Part shown: one piece after another, positions 35,201 to 45,975 of the stretch | Layout of the letters: each line of letters opens with the position of its first letter | Numbering within the stretch: the stretch's first letter is position 1 | NCBI GenBank assembly: GCA_002270565.1 | Contig: NQMI01000021.1 | Coordinates: 288,823 to 352,822 of the forward strand | DNA: 64,000 bases | Direction: 5' to 3' | Source of the DNA: Stenocarpella maydis | Lineage: Eukaryota > Ascomycota > Sordariomycetes > Diaporthales > Diaporthaceae | The notes under the pieces: model-generated | The model's database searches: none | The model's input: only the letters and a program-made list of their open reading frames with translations | What the model was told of the DNA's origin: nothing | Position numbers and translations under genes: made by a program

Positions 35201-38200
35201 GTCCAAAGTAACCCGGCCAGATTTTATCTCCCGTCGAGTGCTTCTAGAAAGACCTGGGGGTCTCCCTTGGTGAAGGTATAACGTGGTTACTAATGCTCAT
35301 TTCTCTGTCGTGTCACTCGGGCCATGGTAACTCTGGCGGTGGCACCTGGAAAAATCCCCCGTAGGGCTCGTGCTCGCGGTGGTGATGGAGATCTGGGTGG
35401 GGGCCATCATTGTCTGTGGTTTAGTGCTCTGGTCCCACAGGGTGTCACTCAAATCTAGCAGGCTAGAAACTCTAATACATTGACTATACCACGGCAGCTC
35501 CCCATATTTAGCGACGTGGTCGTCATCCTCTGGATACTTGCTTGCCTAGTGTACACTACGTAGTATGCGGCCTCCGGGGTGGCAGCTTTGGGGGGGGGGG
35601 TTTGCAAATATCCGGCCATCGCGGAGCCGGGCTTGACTATTGACCACTGGCTGACTGGTGAACACACCCGTGTTAGTGCCGGGATGTCAGGATGCGTGGT
35701 TGATATGTGGCGCGGTATAGGCCAGACGACAAAACGGTGCTTCGGATACTAAACGGTGAGGACTGCTGCTTTCATTCCTGTTGTTGTTTTCCTACCCAGC
35801 GGGGCAAACACTAGGTCCCCCAGCCTCCGCGACCATGGAGGCTCCCGAGACGGGTGGGAGCAGCGGAAACTTGTTTCGTTCCAGAAGTCGTCTTGGTCCG
35901 TTACGGCTCTCGTTCGCCATCACAAAGTCCTCCTGCAGGGGGCTGGTCACAACGCCACCGAAACTTGACAGCCTTATCACCGGTCCACTATAGCTTATTG
36001 CCCTTGTGATAACGCCCCTGCTTGTGACGCCGCCGTTGGGGCCTCCAGGTTCCGGACGCCGGCCGGTGTTTCACACAGCTTCCTCCCGTGTTGGTTTCGG
36101 GAGACGACTGCACGTTCGCCCGGGGAGCCTTGGCCCCCGGTAAGCCCATGTAAGCCTGTGTTCTCACCGGCGACGGCCGTGCGGCCTGGTAGTCGAGCGG
36201 CAACAAGGCCTGCTGCCCATCCTGTGGGTGCAGCTGCGAGTGGTGGCCTCCGAGGCACTTCGTCGAGGCTGTGAGTTAATGCATCGATAGTATCCGTTGG
36301 GGCCCTGGTGGAGACGGCATCCAATCTGCACACACAAGAAGCCCCGGGATCGCATCCAAATGCACGTAGCAGAGGGCCAAGGACGCACGTACCGACAAAG
36401 TCACCAGACCCTGCCGGGAGGAAACATTCACATGTTGGAGCTTACATATATCGGACGAAATCTTGACAGACGAGAACAAATCGCCATCTGCCCAACCAGC
36501 AGGCAGCAAGGACCACGATTGCCGGCAGGCCGGGGGGGGGGGCCGGCCTCTTGTACGTTTTAAGTTTCAGGACGCCCCAGCTCCCTCTTCCGTGGCCTTG
36601 GGGGACCATCGAGTCTGCCTGGGATGCACGGGCAGCAAAACCCTCGTTCTTTTTTTGTTTGCCCTGTCCCTATCCTCCTTCCTGGCACCACCCGGGATGA
36701 TCGCCAGATCAGTGATGCATAGAACCCAATCGAGCCAGGACCTACCCGGGTTTTCAATTTCTGGGGGGGCTGTTCTGCGCTTGGAAGTGTCTGTTCTCAC
36801 CCTTCGGGTCTGGACAAGAGAATGTTCTCTGGCTGGCAGGCAAGAGAAGGAGAGGGAGAGGGAGAGGGAGGGGGAGGGGGAGGGGGAGGGGGAAAGGGGG
36901 CGAGTGAGCCTGGTAGGTCTGTAAGGATGCGCATATCGCGAGCCCCTTGGTCACATATTCGTGGCAGGCTAAGGCCGCCGACAACTCGCAGACAGAGATC
37001 CGTCCACGCACACGTAATACGTGCTTGGTCTAGTAGGTAGAAGACTGGTGGATGTATCTGAAACCTTCCGCAGGTTCGACCAGCCCATCAACGCAAGGGA
37101 ACCCCAAAAAGGGTAGCCAATGCAGATGCAGCAGCACACTAGAATCCGGCCGGGCAAGCTTGTGTGGGCAGGGATGCTGGGGCGATGAGGAGGAATGAGT
37201 CCCAGCCAGGACGATGCACGATGATGGTAATATTAGTACAAGTAGAACCACCTGGACCATCTGGGAAGCCTCAGGCTTTGTGCCCTTGGCGGCAGGGTCA
37301 GTCGCGCGGGCCATTGCGAGTTTCGATCTTCTAAACCTTCTCCCGACTGGGGGGCGCCCTTCTCCCCAGCGTGTCACGCGGTCGAAGAAGGTTTGTGTTC
37401 GGCCTTGCGCACTTGTCCCTCTCCCTCCCTCTCTGCGGCGGATGGCTCACATGGAAGAGGCTCTGTCGCCCGCAATGCGGGCGGTGTGAGGCGCGCGCGC
37501 GGAATGGGGAGCTTTAGAGAAAGCAATGCCCATTCTTGGGTGGAGGGTTTAGCTAATAACAAGGTTAGCTCGGTGACCTTTGGGGGATGTGTGCTTGATT
37601 ATTCCTTTTTCCCACCACCCCTGGTCGTTTCCGCTTCGAAACAGTCCCTCAAACGGGGAATTGTGTGACGCAGCGAGGAGGAGGGGGGGGGGTAAAAGGT
37701 TGTGGAATCCACGAGGTGTGAGTGAGTGAGCGAGTTGGTCGGCCGACGCCAGGAGCTTGTGGCAGTGAGACGATATGCATGCGCGCTGTGACCGTGACTG
37801 CTGGGCGTGCTTGCGGGAAGCTGAGAGAATGGATTAGGTCTGCTGGCTGGGTTGCATGTGCGCACTCGGAGATAGATGCCATGCATACATACATACATAC
37901 ATGTGGGCCAACAGCCTGACAGCTGGCGGCTGTTTCCACGGGAGAGCGCGATGAGGAATGGGTCGTGTCTGAGGTTCGCTGCACGCTATGACCGAGTTTG
38001 AGTGGTCACTCGTAAAGTCAATGGATTTGAGTTGTGGGCGATTCGGATCACGGCTAGCCGCAGTTATTGGCTTAAACACAGATGGATGCATGAATTCAGT
38101 ACGAACACTCATCACCGAGGGAACAGGCAGGATAGGCAGGATAGGCAGGATGCAGCATGTCTTGCAAGGGAGATTTCTCCCCGTAGTTCGATTCAAGCAG

Positions 38201-38613
38201 TTTGGTATCATAGATTCGTGAGGTACTGCTGACGACCTCGGCAACCACAGGATGGAACAGAACCCCACCCCCCAATTAAGTCTTCCCCCAGCGCCTTCTT
38301 CCCTTCCGGCCCCGGACCAAACAAGGCGGGACGACCTCGACCTCTTTTCCCCCGAGGCTGATGTCGTCTATATCCGGCAGACAGACGAGAAATGACTGCT
38401 GGTGTTGCAGAGGACATAATGAACGAATGTCCGACGCCGGTATGCCAATGCATGTTGTTGGTGCAATGAATAAAGAAAAGAAAAGAAGCCCGTGCGAATT
38501 CTCAGAACGCTTAACCCAGGAGCCTTTGTTGTGCTCTCAACTCCAAAAACAAAGCAAAAGTCTCGCGTGCCCCAGCCGACATCTCAGGATAAGGTAGACG
38601 TGATGGGCCGGCC
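32210..38613. other. Gene desert, convergent flank
   Basis: About 6.4 kb without a convincing gene. Notable composition: an ATT/T-rich tract (about 34557-34635), a G/A tract of GGGAGA then GGGGGA units (36846-36898), four CATA units (about 37884-37903) and a GATAGGCAG nonamer repeated near 38129-38152. Many short ORFs occur on both strands, but none has family resemblance or coherent splice sites. Confidence 0.45.
36846..36898 (+). repeat. Purine (GGGAGA)n/(GGGGGA)n tract
   Basis: About eight hexanucleotide units of G-runs separated by A or GA on one strand. Such sequence can form triplex or G-quadruplex structures in vitro. No gene is adjacent. Confidence 0.85.
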
Positions 38614-39999
38614 TCATAATGGTAGTTTTCCGGTGAGTTTGATGCTCATTCTCCTCCGTGCGGCGTTGAAACTTGACATTCTCTTGCCGGTGGTGGCGGT
38701 TGTGCTGGTACTGGTGGCGGACAAGGGGGACGAGGGTGAGATGGGCGACTCAGCGAGGTCGCTGGTCGGTGTCCTCGAGATAGACAGCAGCTTCTCGTTC
38801 CTCTCGTACCTCTCGTTCCTCTTGGCGACGCGGACTATCTCATCGTACGTGACTGCGGCCGAGCGAGGCTGTGGTGGCGGCCGCTGCGGTGGCGGCGGCG
38901 GCACGGCAAACTCGGCAGTGTCCCCGGGCGCCTCCTGGCTCATCTCCTGCGGGGCCTCGCACAACGGCTCGCCTAGGATGCTGCGCTTCGACGGCGACGT
39001 CGCCAGGGGCGCATGCTCCTCAGCAGTTGACAGGAACGCCTGGTTCATCCTTGGGGTGCTTCGCCTCTTCATCAGGCTCAATGTCCTGGCCACGCCCTTG
39101 AACATCTTGGTCGGCGTCCTAGGGGTCTTGGGGCGGTCGTCCTCGTGCTCTGCCTCCCTGGGCTCCTGGAGCACGTCTAGCGAGTACACGCTGCCGTTGG
39201 CATAAGGGTCGATCTGGAGGAAGGCCGGTTTCGTCTTCTTGGTGGTGTTGTAGGGCTGCATGCTGCTGCTCCGAGGGGGGTGGACTGCCCGTGTCGGCTT
39301 TGTGGAGACCGAGTCGGAAGACGTAGACATGCGCCGCCTCTTGACCTCGACGTCAGGGTCCTGTGCCAGTGACTGTGTGGTTAGGTCCATGATGCTCTGG
39401 CGCCTCTCGAACGAGGTGGGCGAGATGGACCTGCGGTTCTGTGGGACGTCCACGACAGACGGCTTCCCCGAGAAGATGACCGAGACGACCCTGGCGGTGA
39501 CCTCGTGGCTCCTCCGGTTCTTGGCGGGCGATGGGCAGACATCGTCGCTGCTCGAGTCGTACTCGAAGTCTGAGAAGTCACCAGCGGTCGAGGAGGCGTC
39601 CTCCTCCGAGGACATGTACTCGTCGTGGGGCGTCTGGGTGAAGCTGGGCGGGTCTGGCATTGTCAACTTGAGGCCAACCAGGTTGTCAAGCAGGCGTGAT
39701 GCTCGGAGGGCGCTCTTCTGGGGGAGGACGGGTGCTTGCTCGTCTGGCTGCATGCCACCGTGCTGGGTGGGCTTTGTGGGAATCATGACGTGGTCGTCCA
39801 TTGCGGCGTACGTGTTGCTGGAGTGAACTGAATCTGAACAGGCACGGCTGTGGGAGGGAGTGCTGGATGTGTAAATATGGACTCGGCCGGCGGCCGCGCT
39901 GGGGGGCGTCCCGATATATGAAGAAGGGTCGGCGGCGTGGCGTTCAGTATCGGGCCAGTGCACCTCCCTGGGTGGGCCCTGGTGCTCCACCAGGGACAT
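38614..39999 (-). CDS. Conserved disordered fungal protein, function unknown
   Basis: A single exon of 461 residues if translation starts at the ATG at 39999 (MSLVEHQGPP). The frame stays open upstream to 40398, but that part is compositionally unlike the rest and looks like leader. The protein is rich in Ser, Pro, Thr and charged residues, with no membrane segment or catalytic domain. Short blocks look constrained: ALRASRLLDNLVGLKL, DEYMSSEEDASSTAGDFSDF (acidic, with serines like casein-kinase sites), TARVVSVIFSGKPSVVD, and a C-terminal RRRMSIKLTGKLPL. This pattern of short motifs in a disordered chain suggests a regulatory or scaffold protein. I recall similar proteins annotated only as hypothetical in Sordariomycetes. 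A Pro run (VPPPPPQRPPP) may bind SH3 or WW domains, which is inference. Confidence 0.75.
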   Translation of the reverse strand: MSLVEHQGPPREVHWPDTERHAADPSSYIGTPPSAAAGRVHIYTSSTPSHSRACSDSVHSSNTYAAMDDHVMIPTKPTQHGGMQPDEQAPVLPQKSALRASRLLDNLVGLKLTMPDPPSFTQTPHDEYMSSEEDASSTAGDFSDFEYDSSSDDVCPSPAKNRRSHEVTARVVSVIFSGKPSVVDVPQNRRSISPTSFERRQSIMDLTTQSLAQDPDVEVKRRRMSTSSDSVSTKPTRAVHPPRSSSMQPYNTTKKTKPAFLQIDPYANGSVYSLDVLQEPREAEHEDDRPKTPRTPTKMFKGVARTLSLMKRRSTPRMNQAFLSTAEEHAPLATSPSKRSILGEPLCEAPQEMSQEAPGDTAEFAVPPPPPQRPPPQPRSAAVTYDEIVRVAKRNERYERNEKLLSISRTPTSDLAESPISPSSPLSATSTSTTATTGKRMSSFNAARRRMSIKLTGKLPL

Positions 40000-42900
40000 G
40001 TCGGTGGAGAAGACGGTGAGGTTTGTTTCTTTCTGGGGAGGGGCCAGGGTCGGCAGGTTAATCTGTGTTGCGGACAAGGGAGTATATGAGAGACAATGTC
40101 TTTTCCGGCAAAAGCAGGCCTGGCGGCCAGCGACTGCTACGTTGATGGGGAGGGCAGCTGTTCTTGTATGTGCGTCTGCCGGCTGTGGGGCCTCTGGAGA
40201 GGTGGCCGAATTTGGGAGGGATATGAAGGGGCTCGTGGTGGCAGAAAGCTCCGAGATATGGGAGAGAGCATGTCTTAACGACTGTGTGTGAGAGGGCGGC
40301 GCGGGCAGGGCAGACAGACAGAGAGACAGCCAGGCGCTGGGGAGACGAAAAGGGAAGCGGGCATATCCCTGAAACTGGAGATGCCCAGCCTGACCCATGT
40401 CCGTGGTCCCCTGAAGCCGGGGTGGGGTCGCGCTGGGGACAGGGGGGGCTGGACCTGCAGGCCCCTGTCCCTGCTAGCCACGCACCACGGTCCCCCTCCT
40501 TAATTGCCTTCATAATAATATGGAACGGAGCCCAGCAGAGGACGGAAACGGTGACTTACACGCCTCGCCCGGGAATGGTCAGTGTCTCTGCTCTGCCCGT
40601 ATGCCGCCAGGCCAGATACGGCACAGCAACCAGCACATCCACCACATCCACCACACCCTCCCTCTCTGGGCCGCCTGGAGAGTTGCAAGCCACTGTGTCT
40701 GCCTGCGTGTGTGTGTGTGTGGGCGTGTGTGTTTCTCGGTCTCGTCGGCGCACGCAGGTTTCAAGTGCCCCCAGTACGCGCCACCAAGGGATAACAGGCT
40801 GCACTGCACCGCAGTCACAGGCCCCGGTGTGTATTCGATCTACGCCCAGGATGCACAACCCGTGTTGTGTCGAGTCGACGCACAAGAAACGGCTCCGGTC
40901 GGGGAAGGGGCTCAAGTCGGCGTCGAGCTCCCACCTGGCCGAGGGGTCACCGCGGTCATGCCACGGCAGATCCTGTCTCGGCACGACGGGACTGACTGAC
41001 TGATCGCTTGCGGCCACCTGGAGGCAGCGAGCCAGACGGTGTTTCAGGTAGAACAAGGCCGAGAGATCATGATTTGCTCGGCGGATACCACGACACGGCC
41101 TATCTTGGACGTGGGGAATTTTACCTCTCTTGATCCTCCGAGGGGTTGCTTGTTAGCGTATTTCCCTCCCTCTTCTCCCCGTGGAGCTGGCTGGTGGCAC
41201 AGGAGCGTATCACCACAGATGGGATGACAGAAACTGGCCAGCCGGCGTCCAGTTGCTGAGCGCTGAGCACAGAACACTGGCGAAACATTTGAGGAAACAA
41301 GAAAGGGCCTCACCACGCGTCGTCATGGCATCTCCAACCTGCCGGGGTGCTTGCAGCCCGTCGCTCTTCCGTGACAGCTTCTGTTTCCCGCCCCCTGGCC
41401 TGCTCCGGCTGCCCGTCGAAGCGAAGAGATCCGATGCATCATTGCATTGCGCACATCCATGAATGCCCAGGCCTGACAGTATGGGGTGGCTGGCCTTTCG
41501 TCATCCTGTCTCTTATCTGGGGGCCACCACCACCATCAGCCCTGGAGCGTTTCCCTCCCAGCGACCCACCGTTTTCTTCTCTCCCCAGCTGTCCAGCCGT
41601 CAACCACCCATCAAGGGCCCCCAGCCGCTGATCCGGCCAGGGTGGCACAGGAGATGTGAGATGTGCGCAAAGTCTGGCTGTCTGGTCGCTTCTCTGCATC
41701 GATTGGCAGGTCCCTCAGCACCCCGGAGACCTTGGGGGATGCACATAGCCTCTTGATTGGCCCGGTGGTGCTTCCCAACCAGTTCGCTCTCCCATACAGG
41801 CCGTTGCCTTCACGCCCTCGCTACCAGTGACTGGCTGGATGGCTGGGTTGCTGGCGACATGGGGCCGACGGGCTCAGCCAAGCAACCAGCTCTCCAGGAG
41901 GGAGTTCTCCCAATTGCCAGAGCATGGGTTTTGTTCGCCACCCTGCCCGGAAGCCTAGTGAGCATCGCGTCAAGTGCAGTACGATGGCGACGGACATTTG
42001 AGCATTCCGAAAATGGCCAGTCGGTCCCCTCCCGAGTGAAATTGGACAGGTCCGTCGCAGCTCGTTTGGCCCCTCGTGTATATCTGAGATGGGCAGATGC
42101 TCAAATAGAATTGTCCTGTGGCTTGCATGCATGCAGAGAGCTCGGCCGACCACGCCGAATCTGGGGTTCGGAAGACCATCCAACGGCGCCAATTGCGCAG
42201 CGCATGCAGCGAAGGCGCCAGGCCGTGCTTTAGTAGTGTACTCCATACATGCAGATAACGTTATGGTCGCCCTCAACGGCACCGCCCCTGTCACCAGAGA
42301 GCCTAGATGCAACTGGCAAATGCTGTGCTACCAGGATACTGGCGCATGCAGGACTGGGCGGCCTGGCTGTCGCAAAGGACACAGGATCACGAGTGTCGGA
42401 CAGAATGTTCAGGATGCACCGGCCCTCAGACTATGTCATCCAATAAGTCGAATCTTAATCGAGTTTCGGTAAAGAACCGAGTCGGCCCAGAAGAAAAGAC
42501 GCGGCGCCACGCAAAATCGAAATGAGCTGGTGATCAGTGCTCACGCAGATGTGCAGATTACCATCCTGCCTAGAGCCGCTGGCACAAAAGTCCATGTCAC
42601 TTGATACGGCTTGCCGCAGTTGCCGCCCTGCTCTTGCACAGCGGAACGGCCGCCTCCCGAGTTCAACTTGGGAGCTGACCTGATGTTGTCGTCGCACCGG
42701 CCCCTAGTCAGCCTCGTGGTCTCTCATACTCAGCCTCCAGTGCTGGCCTGGAGGTTCAGCTTGAACGATCAAGTTGGCGTCTTTTCAGCGCAAGCGGGTG
42801 ACCGTGGGGTCTGCCTCGCTCTGAATTGGACGTGGACTGGGGGTGGTGTTTTTGCCCAGGATTGCTACTGGCTGCCGGGGCCGGTGGCACCTCCAAGTGG

Positions 42901-44156
42901 TTGCGGTCTAATCGTAGAGGCTGAAGCAGCGGTGCATGAGCCAGTCAGGATGCACAATAGCAAGGCTGGCTCACTGTCCCCCTATTCACGGGCAGGTCCA
43001 TCACAACCTGCAGCTTGCATAGAGTGTGTGGCATGGTGGGATGGTGTGATGGCGGGATGCCCTCCCTCACCGCACAGCCGTACAGCCCGTACCGCAGCGC
43101 AGCGCGCTGTGTCGCTCCACCCACGAACCAAGGCGCCGAATCGTCCCGAAATCAGCCATCGCCACCCGCCAAACCCCATGGCGCAAGATGTGTCGATATG
43201 CGAGAAACCCAATGTCGGCTGTCAGATTTGCGCACATGCATAGCGGGGGCCGCTACTCCTGTCCATCATTATCACCGTCCGCTCTATCCAATAGTTCAGT
43301 TCAGATGTCCGTCGTGGGCGACGTCCGGGCAATGACCACATCTGGCGTGCCCCCTTTTTCTAGGGGCTCCACCGCACTGGCGTTCCGAGTGTATGTACAC
43401 TAGAAGAACATTCGATGCCCCAGATTTTGGCGGCCAATGATCCGTGGTCGGCACTGTGCGTCCTCTGGGAATGTGACCGGCAGGGATTTCTTCTAAGCAG
43501 GCCAATCAGAAGGGTGAGACAGTGCTCCCGCTGGAGAGGGCGCATCTCTGACGGTTCCCACCGCACACGGACCTCCGCATTCCGCTTCAGGACGACGGCT
43601 CGGTTCGAGGTTATCCATCATCAAACCCGTCAAAAACACTTGTCAAACAAGCATCTGAACTAGAGACGGACGGCTGTGTGTATGAGCAATTTTTTTTGTA
43701 TCCTCCACCTCCGGTCACCGGCCCTCGGGGCGGGCCCGTGGGCTGTTGAGGACCGTGGTGCCGCACTGCTCAACCGGGGCCGCCGTACTCAAGTCCCTGG
43801 ATCTCTTGGAACCGCAGAACAGACCGTGCTCCGTGCATCGCGAAACGGAGGTGGCTGCCGCGCCCGTGAATGGCTGCCCAGCTCGGCGACCGTTTTGTGC
43901 GCCGTGGGGGGCACAGGGCGCCCACGGCGTCCGCCGGGGGGGGGGGGGGGCAGGATATTCGATGTTGTCGAGTGATCAATCAAGGTTTGCTACCATGTCA
44001 CCTATTAGAGTTTTTGATGGCGGTTGCAGCGCCGTTGGGGGACAACGTGAAAGGCAATTGCAATTGCGCGCTGCCGCCGTCATGGTGCAGTAGTAGGGTA
44101 GGCGAATCGAATCGGCCGTGGCTGTGGGCATCAAGCGATAGAGACCCTGATTGTGA

Positions 44157-44188
44157 CTCTGGCTCTGGCTCTGGCTCTGGCTCGGCCT
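44157..44188 (+). repeat. CTGGCT hexanucleotide repeat
   Basis: Five consecutive near-perfect copies of a CTGGCT unit. A simple microsatellite. Confidence 0.8.
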
Positions 44189-45429
44189 TGCTGGCGTCGT
44201 CCGGGGCACGTCGACGGCATGGCGTGATGATGCAGGATGCCCGCCCTGTTTGGACTTGCATGTGGTGGCCACAAGAACCTTGGAGTTGCAAGTAAGCTGT
44301 CAAGATCTGGGGGGAAGAACATTGAGGCGTGCACCATGCGCGCGCCCTACCAGTTGACATACAGGCAGGTCCCACATCCCGACCATGTCGTCATCATCCT
44401 GCCTGGCCCAAGCTCCTATCCCTGCCGGTACACTCGGTCGGTACGCTACTCGCCCACCACCAGCGTGGGTCCGTCGAGCAATTCGCTGCCCGGTTCCACC
44501 CGCCGCCAGCGCAGGTCTGGCACCTGCCACACTCACCAGCCGCAGGTGGCTGGGCTGGGTCAGAGACAGGCGCAGCTTCCCGAAGCAGGCTAAGCTTAAT
44601 TCTATATTTGGGCCCAGGTACCCACACTATAACTATAGTGTAGACTACCGAGTATAGTACACAGTATGTGGCAGTATCATTCAGCCGCCATCATCAGCTG
44701 CCACTTCCAGGCATGGCGAGGGCATTGCGACAATGCACAATGCCCCGCTGATATTGCATCTGACCATCAGGCGAACAGGCATCTTGAGTTGGGGAGTTCC
44801 GGGTCGTACCATCGCCATCACACATGGCCGCTGCCTGTCGCGCAAGCCCCCGGCCGACGGGTAAGCGAGAGCCCACAGCACAGCAGAGGACATGCACTCC
44901 CGCCAATCAGCCTTGTTTGCGGGCTGCGGGCATGTCATGGCAGTCTTGTGAGCCTCTTGGGTTAAATCATCACCAGCCCAGCCCAGCCCTTAGCGCCCCC
45001 GCCGGCTGCGAACTACCAAGATGCTGGCGCCCGCTGCCATTTCAGCCGCATGAATCAGTCGCACCGGCTGCTTCGCATTGGCATCTTACCAGTGCCGTGC
45101 CTGGCATTGGGCACTCTGGCACTCTGGCCCTCGGTCCCGATGCGAGGCATGATGCACGACGGAGAGATGCGCCGACCTACCGAGAACCCGACGCCAGTGC
45201 TCATCATGGGCCGGACACGAACTTGGATCATCAAAGCAAGTGATAGCTATGGCCGCGAGCAAGAGACCGCGACGCCGAAGCACCCGAGAGCAACCCTCCG
45301 GGACACAACGGCCAATCGGTCGCAATCTGCCTCCCCCGGCCAACCCCAGTGTTCGCCCGAGCGCACCGGTCATGCGCTGTCGAGCAGATGTCAGAAAGGA
45401 AGTGTTAAAAGACAAGGCGATGATCACTG

Positions 45430-45510
45430 GGAACTGAGCTCGATCAGGGGGTCGAACCAACAGCTCGTATATGGTGCAACTTTTGAGACGGTGACAACTC
45501 GTGCAGCACA
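45430..45510 (-). pseudogene. Truncated, diverged copy of the tRNA-Lys 3' part
   Basis: Read on the minus strand, this segment contains GGTTCGACCCCC followed by GAGCTCAGTTCCC. It mirrors the T-arm, 3' end and 3' flank of the nearby tRNA-Lys gene (GGTTCGACCCCC..GGGCTCAATTCCC). A TTGTCAC shared with the 22-nt tRNA intron lies upstream. The D-arm half is missing and the T-stem no longer pairs, so it is a relic of a local duplication, not a working gene. Confidence 0.5.
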
Positions 45511-45780
45511 CACCGGAGGCCCTTTATGGTACTTGTCCCGGCTGCCCCCGCGGCCCTGTTGACAAGACAGAGGAGGAGGTACATGAGACGTCAAAAAGAG
45601 ATACCACAAAGTGACTTGGAATGGGAACAGAACTTGACGTGGAGGTTGAAATTTGCCCTGGGGCATACTGGCCGGCCGTAAAACCAACAACCAAGCATTC
45701 ATTACATACGTCCCCAGCCCCCATCCCCCACCAAACAATGTTCTATGGGAACCACTGAACCCGCCGGGACATTTCTCAGC

Positions 45781-45797
45781 AAAAAAAAAATACAAAA
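45781..45797 (-). terminator. Pol III T-run terminator of tRNA-Lys
   Basis: On the minus strand, about 26-43 bases past the tRNA-Lys 3' end, the sequence reads TTTTGTATTTTTTTTTT, a strong RNA polymerase III terminator. Confidence 0.75.
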
Positions 45798-45859
45798 GAG
45801 AAGGCAAAGACCGCCGGGAATTGAGCCCGACGTGGGGGTCGAACCCACAACCTTGAGAT

Positions 45860-45881
45860 TCATCAGAGTCGTGACAATGTA
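45860..45881 (-). other. Canonical-position tRNA intron, 22 nt
   Basis: This segment lies between A37 and A38 once the adjacent GT..AG unit is removed, which is where tRNA splicing endonuclease cuts in eukaryotes. The boundary can shift by a base because of repeated bases. Its size is normal for fungal tRNA introns. Confidence 0.7.
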
Positions 45882-45883
45882 TA

Positions 45884-45940
45884 CTGTTTATTGTTAGCGA
45901 TGGTGGGTTACAAATGGTGTCGCCGGAGCCAGGAACTTAC
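45884..45940 (-). other. mRNA-type (GT-AG) intron inside the tRNA-Lys anticodon
   Basis: 57 nt beginning GTAAGT, with GCTAAC whose branch A (45894) is 10 nt from the final G of AAACAG. These are textbook filamentous-ascomycete spliceosomal signals, of the same length class as the protein-gene introns in this window. It separates anticodon bases 35 and 36. Excision is needed to create both the CTT anticodon and the canonical intron site. Whether the spliceosome or another activity removes it cannot be told from sequence. Confidence 0.75.
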
Positions 45941-45975
45941 AGAGTCTCACGCTCTACCGATTGAGCTAGCCGGGC

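Larger units (their letters stand above)
40000..45823. other. Gene desert upstream of tRNA-Lys
   Basis: No supportable protein gene. It holds the leader of the gene ending at 39999, a TG/CG-dinucleotide tract (40708-40735), five CTGGCT hexamers (about 44157-44188), a 13-base G run near 43937-43949 and a degraded tRNA-like segment near 45430-45510. Short ORFs here show no family signature. Confidence 0.45.
45824..45975 (-). tRNA. tRNA-Lys(CTT), carrying two introns
   Basis: The minus strand reads acceptor GCCCGGC, TA, a D-arm GCTC/GAGC and an anticodon stem TGAGA/TCTCA. The T-arm is GTGGG-TTCGACC-CCCAC, and the 3' acceptor is GTCGGGC with discriminator T. The body is almost identical to eukaryotic tRNA-Lys(CTT). 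The anticodon loop is interrupted. After CTCT comes a 57-nt GT..AG segment (45940-45884), then TA, then 22 nt (45881-45860), then the 3' side of the loop. Removing the first segment and then the second gives the loop CTCTTAA, anticodon CTT, with the second segment exactly at the canonical 37/38 site. Removing all the insert as one intron would give a CTG (Gln) anticodon on a Lys body, which I consider unlikely. The A box (TAGCTCAATCGG) and B box (GGTTCGACCCC) are intact. Confidence 0.9.

Noticed and set aside
40000..40398. Extended N terminus of the 38614-39999 gene
   Set aside because: The frame is open but composition changes and conserved-looking sequence starts at MSLVEH. Treated as leader.
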